Positions 47,587 through 58,240 are shown, counted from the first letter of the stretch. The stretch is DNA of 64,000 nt from Tenebrio molitor (GCF_963966145.1 NC_091050.1:18228001-18292000); one strand, 5' to 3'. Notes: generated by a model from the sequence alone, not told the origin. Numbers and translations: made by a program.

Positions 47587-47730
47587 CCTGTCATACTGGT
47601 GCGCGGCACCGAAGGGAGAACTGAAGGGCCCAGTCCTTGGCACTGGATGAGCCGACACTGGCGGCGCTGCTCCGGCCCTTTGGTACAAGTATGGATAATA
47701 CGCTTGGTACATAACTTCAGAACAACTCAT
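47587..47730 (-). CDS. vg: Vestigial, coding exon 1 with start codon
   Basis: This exon encodes the first 48 residues of the nuclear co-activator Vestigial. It begins MSCSEVMYQAYYPYLYQRAG, which corresponds to fly Vg MxxSCPEVMYGAYYPYLYGRAG. The exon then continues through a Pro/Ala-rich stretch to FGAAHQYDR. The donor is GACAGG|GTAAGTC, phase 0, and joins FNVQRL of exon 2 to restore the fly-like QYxRFN block. An in-frame ATG three codons upstream (47739) would add MYI. The chosen Met matches the family N-terminus better, and the TATATA context makes the upstream one less likely. The next exon is 29.4 kb away, so intron delay and intronic enhancers may both matter for expression. Confidence 0.95.
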
Positions 47731-48245
47731 TATATACATATACACATTGCAAAACGATCCAGACGCAACACTATATTATTGCACCACTCCCCCAGCTTGT
47801 TTGTAAAGGGCGAACAATCGACTCGCGGACGAAACAAAATCGCCGAAACCGTCGGCAAAGGGCACTGCGACCATTCGAGTCACCACATCACCGTGGCCGA
47901 TTATCACATCTTGCCACTGGTCATGGTGGTCAGTTTAAGGGTGCATACTGCGATTTGTGACAGTTTCGTCGGCGAAAACACGTTACGTCACGGTTGGAAA
48001 CACGACATACACCTCGTACAGAACCGGTATTGGGACTAACTCACTATCCGGAATAAAAATTCCTTACCCCCTGTATCGAGACGCTCCGCCCATTTATCCC
48101 CACCACGGTGTTACGCCCTATTGGCATGATTATAACATTCCTGGGATATTGACCAATGGCGGCGCGAACAGGATATTTGGGAGCCAATAGCTGGTGGGTA
48201 TTTAAAGAAGTATGCAGACCGCCTATGCACGGTTTTATATCAAAT
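47731..48245 (-). promoter_or_regulatory. vg: Presumed vg promoter and 5' untranslated region
   Basis: The segment is GC-richer than the rest of the region. A TATAAAA box on the minus strand (48239-48233, followed by CCGTGCATAGG) would place a start near 48205 and give a 5' UTR of about 475 nt. Several short upstream ATG frames lie within it, for instance ATG-TTA-TAA near 48137. A Scalloped-type CATTCC core is at 48136-48141. Plus-strand frames at 47599-48039 and 47957-48190 are shadows. No transcript evidence is available, and a UTR intron cannot be excluded. Confidence 0.4.
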
Positions 48246-48773
48246 AATAGTTACAAGGGGTTATGGAGGCCATACGGAATTATTTTTGTGCGAGAATTAT
48301 CGCGACTCTGGAAGGGTGGCTGACAGATGGATGGTTTGCACCCAGAATATGGGTCACATGACCAGACGCTTCCTAGATATTAATTTAGAAAATTAATTAG
48401 ATTTTCATATATTTCACAATTACAGTTAAATAAGATTAACTAACTAACATATTAAGAAAGAAAATTTAACATATGGTGAAAGTGCCACTTTAATAATATG
48501 ATGAGTGTTATTTAGATACCTATAATTAGGTATTGAAAAGTATCTTTAGTTGAAATTTAATTCTATAATATAACCAATTGTCAATATTTCCTGTAATAAA
48601 TTACAAAAAGTTACAATACCTTCATTTCACAAGTAAATTAATAACGAATTATAATTTAATAATGTTAAGTGGTATGAGATAATACTATCTACATATTAGT
48701 ATTAGAGCAATTATAAAAATACAAAATGTAGGAATGCATATAATTAAATTACAATGAGTTATTTAATAATTAA
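48246..48773. other. Upstream vg flank, nothing recognised
   Basis: GC-richer to about 48370, then AT-rich. No repeat or gene was identified. Confidence 0.3.
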
Positions 48774-49016
48774 TTGAAACAATTAAACATATTTAAAGGT
48801 TTAGCCTTTGAAACCTTAGGCCCTTGGTGCAAAGAAACAATAGATTTTATTAATGTCATCGGAGACCGTCTTATCGCGGAATCAGGGGATTCAAAATCTA
48901 AGAAATTCCTTTTTGAGAGGATTTCCCTTGCCATTTCAACGTGGAAACGCTGCAAGCATTCGGGGCACTTTTCCAGATTCCGCATTATTATCGGAAATTT
49001 TCGCATTGTAAATTAA
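48774..49016 (+). pseudogene. LINE reverse-transcriptase C-terminal remnant
   Basis: The frame encodes FETLGPWCKETIDFINVIGD, RLIAESGDSKSKKFLFERIS and LAI. After a shift the next frame gives QRGNAASIRGTFP. This is the 'VETxGxWxxEAxxFxxxxGxRL...TGDxRSxxFLxQRxSLAIQRGNAASxLGTF' tail of an insect non-LTR ORF2 group, the same motif as at 11035-11135. The frameshift at the QRGNAAS block shows it is dead. It lies in the intergenic region upstream of vg. Confidence 0.7.
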
Positions 49017-50574
49017 AAATGTTATTTTATGTTAAATTTTAATAAATTTGTCAATTTTTTTAAAATTCACTGTTCAGAAATACATAGTATGGTTGAAGAT
49101 AATAAAACAATTCAGGTATTTTCACATAATTTTATCATGTTAAATTAATTTTAGCATATGGTATTATTGAAATAAACGCATTTTGATATTCAAATTTGTA
49201 TTTGCTTCATGATTTACGACATACCTAATGTCCCAATATCTTAACAATAAAATCTATTAGGGGATCTTTATTGCCACAGCAGTGGGTCCTTTACAACTCT
49301 ATTCGTAAAATGGAACAAATTCGCCTAAGCAGGTCAGTTTTACAGGGTAGTCATTGTTAAAGAAGATTTACAAGAGCACAAGCTAAGACTACCAATAAAA
49401 GCAATGTTATCATTAAAATTGATTTAATCCAAAAACTGTTTCGAAACGGATTGCAGATATTGATTTTATACGCCATTAGCCACATTGTGATACTAAAATT
49501 TAAACATGATTTTTTTTTTAAACATTTTTTTTTAAATATCTGCTCATAAAAACTAATAAATTATACCGGCCGAAAATAAAATTTTCGACAAATCAGATCT
49601 GTAAATTTCACAAATTTTCTCAATTCTTAAGGGTCATTTTGTCACCGGCGGTAAAAGATGAATCACCCTGTATATTACATTAGGTATCGTTAGAGACCAT
49701 TAAAAGATGAATAAAAACCTGGGTAGAAATTGAAGAAGGTCAGAGTTCAGCGAGAAAAATGTTCGATTCACTCACCACAGCACATCACAAAGTGTTCTAA
49801 AGTCGACTAAGCTTTATACAATTTACACAAAAATATTCGATTTTACAATGCTTAAATTAAAATGTTTAGATGCAGTGGCCTCGATGTTTTGAGGTTGAAT
49901 CCGGGTTCTGCTCCTCTTGGAAGTCCGGTCAGGTGAATTCCGGATTTTTGGAAGCTTCATCGTAAAAAATACGCATCTCATATACCTACACATAAATTTA
50001 TGAATAAGTAAATAAATATCACCATAAACACGTTCTCATTGTTTGCATTTGCATGATTGCAGAAAAGAACCAGATTATACTTATACCTATAAAAGTTAGA
50101 CGATCCAACGAATTGGGGCTGACAGACCCGTATGCGTTTCTGTCAAATAATAGCTTTCGAATTAAGTACTTTAACTTATTAGTGTAGAATAAAATTAACA
50201 AAAAGTTAGGGAGGTTCCCATAAACCCACCTATATTAGTTGAAAAGCAACGAAAATACAGGGCATTTGCACATGTCCAACCCGTGAATTGGAGGGTTTTT
50301 AGGTGTTGCAAAAAACTTCTTTCAAATGTAACAAGGATGAAAATCATAAAAAATTATTTGTGAAAAAACTGAATCTTATACCTAAACGATGGATTAAAAA
50401 AAAAATTTCAGCACGTGCTAATTTAACTGAAAATAAAGAGTTTATCGCAGCAGCTGCTGCTAAATTTAAGAAGACAATTTTTATTTGGAAACAGTGAGAT
50501 GAAATTCTAAAGATCTTGTTGGTACTGAGAAGTGCATCTTTTTTGCTTCCATGTTTTGTAAGGAAATGATTCCC
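49017..50574. other. Intergenic; solo MITE end at about 49640-49672 and an unassigned frame 50303-50497
   Basis: 'ggcggtaaaagatgaatcac' plus 'cctgta' at 49648-49672 matches the right end of the 60802-61069 element without a visible partner. The plus frame at 50303-50497 encodes a Lys-rich peptide with an Ala run (FIAAAAAKFKK) and no known family. Confidence 0.4.
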
Positions 50575-50943
50575 TATACTTGGGCCAACCAACAGATATA
50601 GGTACTCGTAGTAATAAAAAAAAGGGGATGTGGCCTAGTTGCGTAGAACGATGTACGCCGAAGCCTGTTTCACAATGAAGCAGGTTCTTTCTAACAAATA
50701 GAGAACCAAAAGTCTTGAAAAAAATGCCATGGAAAACAAACAAACATAAACACGTGGTCAAACTCCCGAAGCGAGGTTAAAACGAATGAGACGCCGAATG
50801 CCGTCAAGTAATTTTTGTGGATGTAAATCAGGCTTTCGAAAATCTGCGCACGTTTTGAATAAGCCAATTGGAAGCTGCTATTTAAAATACGCGGGCACTA
50901 GGGGGCGGTTTTATTACTATATTTGTTGGTTGGCCCAAGTATA
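50575..50943. mobile_element. 369-bp MITE (TATACTTGGGCCAACCAACA)
   Basis: 'tatacttgggccaaccaaca' on the left and 'tgttggttggcccaagtata' on the right are perfect 20-bp inverted termini, with further 'gatatag' / 'ctatatt' pairing. The ends are TA-rich, consistent with TA target choice. The interior is non-coding. Confidence 0.85.
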
Positions 50944-52640
50944 GGTAGGTACCATATTGTCAAGGATAGGTTCGTCAAATTAAGAATTTATTAATTTTTT
51001 TATAATTTCAACGAAACGAGACATTTATTGAGGGCGGAATTCTTGTTAACTGTAAATTTTAATGTTTTTCAAAAGATTTTGTCGGTTTAATAATCTTTTT
51101 TAGAATTTGCGTTTATAATCCGTCTATAAACGTGTCAGTAGGAGTCGTTTATGGCTTTATAAAAGTACTTTAATGAAATTTTTATCAATTTTTCAGTGTA
51201 TTACACCAAAAAACTTCCAATATTAATGTTCAAACTCTACTTTTTAACTAACATCTGTTGCAGATGTACCGTTACCTTGAATTACCAATTAATACGAAAT
51301 TCCCTAGAATTTGAATTTTTTTTTTTTTTTTTTATTAAAACAAGGGTGCAAATTCTAGAAAATAACATAAAAAACTGGTTTTATAAGGGTATTGGCCCTT
51401 ATAAAACTCGTTCTTTAATATACTATTATAATGATGATTTATTATTCAAAGGAAAATTTCTAATTTCAAAATTTAAACCCTGAAAAATTTCACGAGATGA
51501 AGGATAATAAATGCTTATGAAGAAAAACGTTACAGTAAAACAAGTGTTGGACATTTTTGGCAATTTCTGTTCAATCAAGGAAATTTCAGATTGAGAGAAA
51601 TACCAAATTAATGTTCACCAAATTAAGCGATTTGTTTCTCATGTTCAAAATTTTCTCAAATGTAAAATCAAAGGACGAGAATTGCAAGTTAGAGACAAAT
51701 CGCGTCGTCGTAGAACTAATATAACAGAGTAAAACGGGGGTTGAAGGAAAACATGAAAATGTAACAGTGTCATCATCTATAGTTACATGTTGAAACAAAA
51801 TATCTGAGTGAAAAGTAGAACGATTCTTGGATTTAGAAAATTTAAAAAATAGCACTGTAAGAGTCAAATTCTTTAGAGCTTACGTAAATAACATTTTAAG
51901 CCCTTTTCAGGATTTGTAAATGATTTAATTTCTTAGATTTTTGGACAATTATTGTAAGATTCAGAAATTTAGATTCACTTTCCAATTTATAATCCAACAA
52001 GGAATTATGTAAAATCGGTTTGATCGTAACAAAAACATTCAAAGTTGTGGTGGAAAAAGCAGAAACAGCAAGTTCTATCAATATTGTAAAAGTTAATGTG
52101 ATTGCTTAAAAGAACAAATTTTGAATTTGAAAGAACTCGTAATTGGCAATTTCGGTCTTTGTGTCCACGTGTTATAAAATTTCAAGGTAAATTACTTTTA
52201 TCTTCAAGCGGTTTAAAATCGCCTTTGTGTACATATCTTTATAGAAACGGTTGAAGTGACTTTTTTTCTAACATTTTGAAATATTTCAAATCTTTTACTG
52301 TAACTGCAGCAAAAGAAAATAAATGAGTTAATGTCCGATTTTTTTTTGTGATCCGCTTGAAGATAATAATAATTATTAACTTTATTAACATGCTGCGCTA
52401 CTAACATCTCTACATAACCGCAATTTTTCTTTTATGACATTTTTCACCCTACTTAAGTCAAAAGTGTATAATGTAGCCAGCTCTATTTTGGGTGTATCGG
52501 TGGTTCTTTGATTAAAAAACAGATTATAGTTATTTTTGGTTAGGTATATTGTAAACTAATTTAGTATAAACTTTCGTGCAACTCGTTTATCTTTCAATCG
52601 CACAATTGCAAAGAAAAGCACAAGGCCTAATCTAACATTT
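50944..52640. other. Intergenic AT-rich sequence, nothing recognised
   Basis: Contains a poly-T run (51317-51334) and weak frames only. Confidence 0.3.
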
Positions 52641-52911
52641 TATTTTCCCCATGTCAAACATCGAATGTACAGGTGCGGCTCCTACAAACTCAGACACAAC
52701 ACATTCTGTCAAATTCAAAAAATTTGTAATGCCTAAAGTTGATTTTTTTCCGGTATGGCAATGTCAGTGTCAGTTTTTTGTAAGTGAGAAGAGCGCACAC
52801 TTTTTAAAATGCCTCAATTAAACGAACTGTGGACTGTGTACAACGCAATGCCGAGGAGACTCCAAACGGTCATAGATACTAACGGTGATACAATAAAATT
52901 TTAACTTTATT
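52641..52911 (+). other. Possible orphan first exon or truncated gene start
   Basis: After initiator-like TCAGT motifs (about 52766-52778) a frame starts ATGCCTCAATTAAACGAACT and encodes MPQLNELWTVYNAMPRRLQT then VIDTNG. It runs into an AT-rich stop near 52903, just before a MITE. Codon use looks coding-like and the ATG context is good, but I recognise no family, and no compatible downstream exon was found. It could be a gene fragment or chance. Confidence 0.2.
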
Positions 52912-53292
52912 GTACTATGGCGAGCATGGAATTTCGGGAGGCAATTTACATGTCATTTAAAAAACCCAATGTAGTCTAAGCTTTATTGTCATAAATGTCA
53001 TAATCATTAATTTTGACGGAACTTCAAAATAAACTGTCACAATTATGCACAATTATTTTACATTTTAGTTATTGATTTCCAAAGTTTAATAAAATAGACG
53101 GTTTAGTTCTCAGAAAATCACATCTAAGCACTTGCAGCTTTTCAGAATTGATGAATGCAATTTGCAAAATGATATGAGACAATAGTTGATATTAAAATTA
53201 GGTTATTAATACGTCTAGCACCTAAAGCCTATTTCACATTTTATATCAGTCAAATTTCAAGTCTGCCCGAAATTCCGTGCTCCCAATAGTAC
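52912..53292. mobile_element. 381-bp inverted-repeat MITE (GTACTATGGCGAGCATGGAA)
   Basis: 'gtactatggcgagcatggaa' plus 'tttcgggaggcaattt' pairs with 'aaatttcaagtctgcccgaa' plus 'attccgtgctcccaatagtac'. Arms are about 38 bp with a few mismatches. The interior is non-coding. Confidence 0.8.
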
Positions 53293-53523
53293 CTATCTGA
53301 ATTTTTCCATTTTTGAAATTTCTTATTTTATACGCCATTGACTTTCAGTTGGGTGACATTTTATAAACTTCAATTTTAGGACGATGTTACACAGCAAACA
53401 TTTTTTATTAGTCACATTGTCTGAGCTTATAGGGGTCGCAACTGGACCTACTTATACAACGTTGCCGATTGTTAATTGCAGTCTTGGTGGTTTTATAATT
53501 TTGGCGAAGAATATTTTTTTTTT

Positions 53524-53572
53524 GTACGGCGTGATCAAGAACAAGAATGACTGAATCTGTTGGTAACAATCA
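53524..53572 (+). repeat. Copy of the 36919-36960 repeat (TACRGYGTGATCAAGAA end)
   Basis: 'tacggcgtgatcaagaacaa' plus 'gaatgactgaatctgttggtaacaat' differs from the other copy by a 5-bp 'gaaca' type insertion and single changes. Similarity ends after the shared block in both places. Confidence 0.65.
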
Positions 53573-53787
53573 ACGGTAACAATGAAAATGTAAATGATTT
53601 TGGTAGGGGAAGCTCGGTGATGGTGGCATCCTTTTTTTCAATCACTGGATTCAATACCTGAAGTAACTCGTATTTGTGTAAAATCGAGGATACAAGTTAT
53701 GGATATCATAGTCTCGGTCTAGATAAATATGAGTTCAAAAAACACTAGAATCTAAAAATGTGATTTTTATTCAGTTATAGTTACAGC

Positions 53788-53987
53788 TGACTCAAGTTGC
53801 AAAAAACCACATCATTTGCAACAGCATTTTTTTAATATTTTTGAACCAAATAAAGGCACAAAGGGATCAGAAAATCATAGTTTGGGTCGAATATTTTCCA
53901 TACAAGTACAGTTTTAAAGTAATTTCCAATGACTAATGCCATAAAAGTGCTGTTGCAAATGCAAAGTGGTTTTTTGCAACTTGAGTC
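53788..53987. mobile_element. 200-bp inverted-repeat MITE (GACTCAAGTTGCAAAAAACC)
   Basis: 'gactcaagttgcaaaaaacc' plus 'acatcatttgcaacagca' pairs with 'tgctgttgcaaatgcaaagt' plus 'ggttttttgcaacttgagtc'. Arms are about 39 bp. Confidence 0.85.
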
Positions 53988-54034
53988 AATTTTATAAGTG
54001 TATTATTATAAGCCGTAGACACCGATTCGTAAAT

Positions 54035-54120
54035 TTAACCCTTCCCGCTCTGAAAATTATCGGCGTCCATCGTCGGTCAATCTGACCGAACATTATGCCC
54101 GTGCCGGGCAATATTGCAAA
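54035..54120 (+). repeat. Possible piggyBac-like terminus
   Basis: TTAACCC at 54037-54043 is followed by a GC-rich stretch with the palindrome TCGGTCAATCTGACCGA and a second short stem 'tgcccgtgccgggca'. TTAA target plus CCC start and a subterminal palindrome are piggyBac-like features. No second terminus was found, so this is tentative. Confidence 0.25.
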
Positions 54121-54656
54121 GAAGTTTGGGTTTGAAAAATTAACCGGATTCTTAAATCATAAACCGGACCTAATTTGATCGGAAAGTGTGTGGCCGGTCT
54201 AGAACATTTTGAAATTCCCAAGTAAGTTATGAAAATTTTAGAAAACGTGCGATGTGAAGATGACACCCTGATGACACGTTTGAGGTTATGTCTCGGTGCG
54301 TGTGAATCATGAGCAATTTAACCTGGAAAATAATAAATAGAAAGATTTTGCGACGTCTCTGTAAGTACATTATTGTAATATTTGAACATTTCTTAACAAC
54401 TACCAACGCACTTTTCCATGGTAACTTTCCAAAAGTCCCTAAATTCAACTTGACGGCTGAAAATTTCCCTAAGACCACTCACCAAGAGAAAGAATAGAGT
54501 ATAGTTATGAAAGATTGTCACGTTTTTTCGTACAAATGTTGGTCATTCTGATTCTGACGACAATTTCGTGTTTGACAATAGACATAAAGTCCATTCAAAA
54601 ATCAAAAAACCTTCACCTGTTCCTTTAGGTTGGTAGGTAAAATTTAAAATATAATC

Positions 54657-55224
54657 TTGTCAAAAATAAATTACTCCCTATGATTTATGGATATTCGTTA
54701 CTAGGTTGCCATAAATTTGGTTAGGTTGGAGGCTATGTAGTTTCTGGTGACCAACAAAAGATATCGTAACTGTAGGGCAGCGAATTCCTTGTAACAGTTG
54801 CATATGGCTCTGTTTCTCGCTAAGTGATAGATAGTTTTTTGTTGCACAATCAATTTTGGTTTTTGGCTACGGTTGGCTTCAAAAAAAAAAACGGGAACTG
54901 CCAGAAAAAGTTCTGTCAGATTTTATTAAATTTTTATAGTTTGAAACGGCCTTTTAGAATTTAGGTTAAAAAACTGCACTTATGTGTCAGAAATACTACT
55001 GTCAAACAGACACAAATTGACAAATTAAATTTCCAATTCACATTAGGTCAAATTGCATTTCCTGTTTTTTTTTGAAGCCAACTGTACATATTTGGATTTA
55101 ATCTCTCAATTCATAGTAACCAACCTAAAGCATTCAAAATTAATTTTGAAAATTCTAGTTGCACACAACATGAAAAATGTTATTTCTAAAAGTTCGAATT
55201 CTAGGGAGTAATTTATTTTTGACA
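54657..55224. mobile_element. 568-bp nested inverted-repeat element (TTGTCAAAAATAAATTACTC)
   Basis: Outer arms: 'tgtcaaaaataaattactcc' plus 'cta' on the left and 'tagggagtaatttatttttg' plus 'aca' on the right. Inner arms: 'ggttggcttcaaaaaaaaaa' plus 'acggga' near 54862 pair with 'tttcctgtttttttttgaag' plus 'ccaact' near 55058. A middle pair 'tttaggttgg' / 'ccaacctaaa' lies outside them. There is no coding frame. The next foldback starts only 6 bp to the right. Confidence 0.75.
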
Positions 55225-55230
55225 CGAGAG

Positions 55231-55918
55231 TACAGTGTGATTGGAAAAGAATGGGGACAAGTTGAATTTGGCGCCATAAATTATAGTGCGTTTCATGTTT
55301 TGTGTGTGGCAGTTTTGCTTCAGAAGAGCATTGCTGTCAAGATTTATCCATAGGTTTCCGTCAAACCAGGGTCAAACCCATTGTTTTGATTTCGTTTGTC
55401 AATTGCCACCAATTTGCAATTCCCCAGTAGATACGCCCATGATCATATCAAGCTTTATTTTTGCTGTCAATACTTGTTACTATGCCGGCCAAAAAATTTT
55501 GGCCGTCATTGTCTGTCAATTAAAAAAAAAAAAAAGTAATCCGTACTTTATTGTCATCATGATTACCGTCTTGATTATGAACGTTATTTTTTGGGTGATA
55601 AATTTCAAAACTCAAAATTATTTTGTCATTGCTACAACACAGAACGTTTACCTCAGGTTATCTATGTACGATTGCTCTAATTTTGTTCATTCATGTCGGA
55701 TTTTTGGAATATCTGAGCTTCAAACAGTTTAAATTGATAGTCAAAATGACAAGAATCGAAAGTGGGGTTACGATTTCTAAAGGTTTATTTACACACACTT
55801 TACTTGAATGTCAAGAAAGTGACGGCCAAAATTTTTTGGCCGCCATAGTACCAACATGACAAATTATTCACTAGGCGCCAAATTCAAATTGTCCTAATTC
55901 TTTTTCAATTACACTATA
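55231..55918. mobile_element. 688-bp foldback element (TACAGTGTGATTGGAAAAGA)
   Basis: Outer arms 'tacagtgtgattggaaaaga' plus 'gaatttggcgcc' and 'ggcgccaaattcaaattgtc' plus 'ctaattctttttcaattacactata'. Within the arms the 'gccggccaaaaaattttggc' palindrome (55483-55505) recurs as 'gacggccaaaattttttggc' (55821-55843). The 148-codon frame over this region is a by-product of the repeat. Its terminus is related to those at 661 and 36919. Confidence 0.82.
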
Positions 55919-56219
55919 GATAATTAGGTGTTCTGTGAGTAGATATGTCTCTTCATCTAAGTAAAGAAATAGGGCGGCATGAAACTCCGCACAGGTCCCT
56001 AATCAGCGGGGTGTCATAAAATTATTGTTGATAGTCTAATCCCAAAACGAAACACCGCACCGCTCGGGCACAGGTAAGCTGGACGGGCCAGGCAGCGCCC
56101 GGTAGGTCCTAATCCTTAGAAGGGTTTTTGGAAAAATGATAAGATTTTAAGTTTATTAAACGTTTTTGAACTATTTTAAACTTCTTCCTTAGTTTTAAGT
56201 GAGCCGTTTGTTTTAAAAG
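55919..56219. other. Intergenic with a GC-rich patch at 56045-56105
   Basis: The patch ('caccgcaccgctcgggcaca', 'gacgggccaggcagcgcccg') has no recognised gene or RNA. It may be the edge of a decayed transposon that includes the FLYWCH fragment next to it. Confidence 0.3.
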
Positions 56220-56492
56220 ATGTATCCCATACCTGAAACCACTAGTCAACGAGGTAAAACTCAAATTGTGTGTGAAAATTACATGTTTAGTTTCCATCAT
56301 GTGCTTGGTTTAAGTGAATCGCGCTGGAGGTGTATAAATAAAACCTGCAAAGCGTTTATACTTACTGTTGGTGAAGGAAGTGAAAGAATATACTCTTCCG
56401 GAAAATTTTCACATTACCTGTCCTTCGTGCGGAGTTTAGTGCACCCAAAAAGGACAAATTTTTGGAACGTGCGGAGATTCATGCACCTTTAA
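56220..56492 (+). pseudogene. FLYWCH-type zinc-finger fragment
   Basis: A 90-codon frame from ATG encodes MYPIPETTSQRGKTQIVCEN, YMFSFHHVLGLSESRWRCIN and KTCKAFILTVGE, ending FSHYLSF. The order 'xSxRGKxxLxxxxYxFxxxxxxxxxxxWRCxxxxCKAxxxT' is that of a FLYWCH domain, with its two cysteines (WRC and C five residues later) present. The closing His-x-His is only partly kept, as SGKFSHYL. FLYWCH domains occur in some regulators and in MULE-like transposon proteins. With no further exon or domain found, a fragment or pseudogene is more likely than a working gene. Confidence 0.55.
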
Positions 56493-57105
56493 TCCCTTTA
56501 CCTGCATCCGTGCGGAGTTTCGAATTGCCCAAGAAATATGCTTGTAAAACTCGTTCTCTGTTTAGCTCTTCGAAGTAAAAGACATTTGCTGAAGTGGAAG
56601 TTGCTGACTACGTAAAAAATAAAAATGGCGACTGTCAATTGTTTCGAGTTTAACAAACCTCGATTCCAAGACGTTACCCATAGAGTGTTATTACAGCAAT
56701 TAGGATTTTTTTTCTTTTTAAATGTAGGAAGTAATTTTTCCCATTTTGAAACATACCTATACCTAGTATCTAGTGAAAAATCGGTGAATGTTGATTTTTT
56801 ATTAATCCCTTAATTATGATCTACACTTATCACAGTAACTTTATAATAATGAAAACTGTAACTATTTAGAATGTGTAACAATAAGTATCAACGGTATGAA
56901 GCAGTCACAAAGCCATTTTCATTATACGCATCTTTAAAACGTCAAAAATCATCAAAATACTTTTAGGACACAAGTTACAAAGAATTATATTTCTTAAGAG
57001 ACCACATAATCAACTTCAACTATGACAATAAAAACCAAAATTAATTTATGTACTTAATGACGACAGAAAATTACAATACGTCAGAAATCAATGATTTGCA
57101 CACAT
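56493..57105. other. 3' flank of the RNF4-like gene, nothing recognised
   Basis: AT-rich, with an unassigned 62-codon plus frame at 56625-56813. Confidence 0.3.
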
Positions 57106-58240
57106 TTAAAAATATATTGGGTGAATTTTTTTGCTATTGATAGGTTTTCTACAAGTTGGACATTTCTTCATTGCTTGAGCTGTTTTCATTATACAATCCT
57201 TGCAAAAGATGTGCCCACACACTGTAACTGAAGCGGGACGACTAGTTAGGGATTCCAGGCAAACCGGACAAGCTCCAACTGTTACTTTCTCAGGGCTTGC
57301 CTGCTCCTAAAAATCAAATAAAAAAGATTTACATTTAATAATAAAGTTTAACAAAAACTGTTACTTTCACTTCAGGTTCAGCTTTACGTCCTGTTTTAAA
57401 TTCGTCCAACAAACAAGATGCACTCTTCAACATTTCTTCAGTTTCCTTTCTGAATTCTTCTAAGCTGTAACACAAATTGATTTACAAGCTATAAAACAAT
57501 TATATTTTCATTTACCTTTTCATCTCTGTTATTGAATTCTCTTTATTTTCACTTTTACTTGAACCTGTATTATCTAAAACTGAGTCTATAATTTCCATAA
57601 TGGAATCATCAAGAATTGTCCTATAAAGTAACACATTAGAATGAGTTGTTTCAACGAATTCTTTAACTCACGGCTTATTGTCTTTGGAAGAATTGGTACT
57701 TGTACCTGCACTCGTACTAGGCTCTGATCTTTCAATACCTATGGCCAAACGACATTCCTGGTCCTACAACAGTCATCCCAACACATAGTCACCATAGTTT
57801 TGTACAACTTACCACTTTGGAGTCATCATCAGAATCATCTGAAATAAAAAACTGATTGGGAGAAGGCTTCTTGTTTGTTTTGGCTTTAATCATCTCTGTC
57901 TCATCTTCATCACTGGAAATAAAGCTCCCCGATTGCATAAAATTGCCAATTTTCGCGTTAACATTATTTAGTATTTCAGCATTTTCGGGATTCTAAAACA
58001 CCAACATACACTGACGAGTTACGCGCGACATTAACTCACCTCGTCTAAATCGATTACTTCACTGCTGCGAGTTGGAACTTGAGCCCGCTCAGACTTCTTT
58101 CGAGGAGTTAACTTCTTTTTCGTTCGGGGTTTCTTGGGGCCCAGCAAGGCCAACAACGATAGAGGCAGGTCCTCGTCGGACTGCATGCGGCGACTCCTGC
58201 GGGCTCTCCACGAATACGCGGTTTTTCTTCGAGAACTCAT
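57106..58240 (-). CDS. dgrn: SUMO-targeted ubiquitin ligase, RNF4/degringolade-like (six coding exons)
   Basis: E3 ligase that recognises SUMO-modified nuclear proteins and ubiquitinates them. Coding exons, all with GT-AG borders and compatible phases: 58040-58240, 57813-57992, 57672-57763, 57516-57620, 57371-57464 (donor may be 57365), 57106-57306. The protein is about 290 residues. Residues 1-20 are Arg-rich (MSSRRKTAYSWRARRSRR). VIDLD (62-66) is a SUMO-interaction motif, followed by further hydrophobic-acidic candidates: FISSDEDE, FFISDDSDDD and MEIID. The C-terminal RING is C3HC4: CPVC (237-240), CGHIFCKDC (254-262) and CPTC (273-276). It ends KKIHPIYF, like the HPIYI end of vertebrate RNF4. 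Start chosen at 58240 because an acceptor lies just upstream. Nothing suggests a defect. vg is on the same strand 9.4 kb downstream. Confidence 0.93.

Noticed and set aside
47599..48190. Plus-strand frames of 146 and 77 codons opposite vg exon 1 and its leader
   Set aside because: They lie antisense to the conserved vg exon and GC-rich leader, have no family match and are shadows.
49870..49960. tRNA-derived SINE (B-box-like 'ggttgaatcc')
   Set aside because: The A box and spacing do not fit, and no second copy was seen.
55286..55732. 148-codon plus-strand frame
   Set aside because: It lies entirely within the 55231-55918 foldback element and is explained by the repeat.
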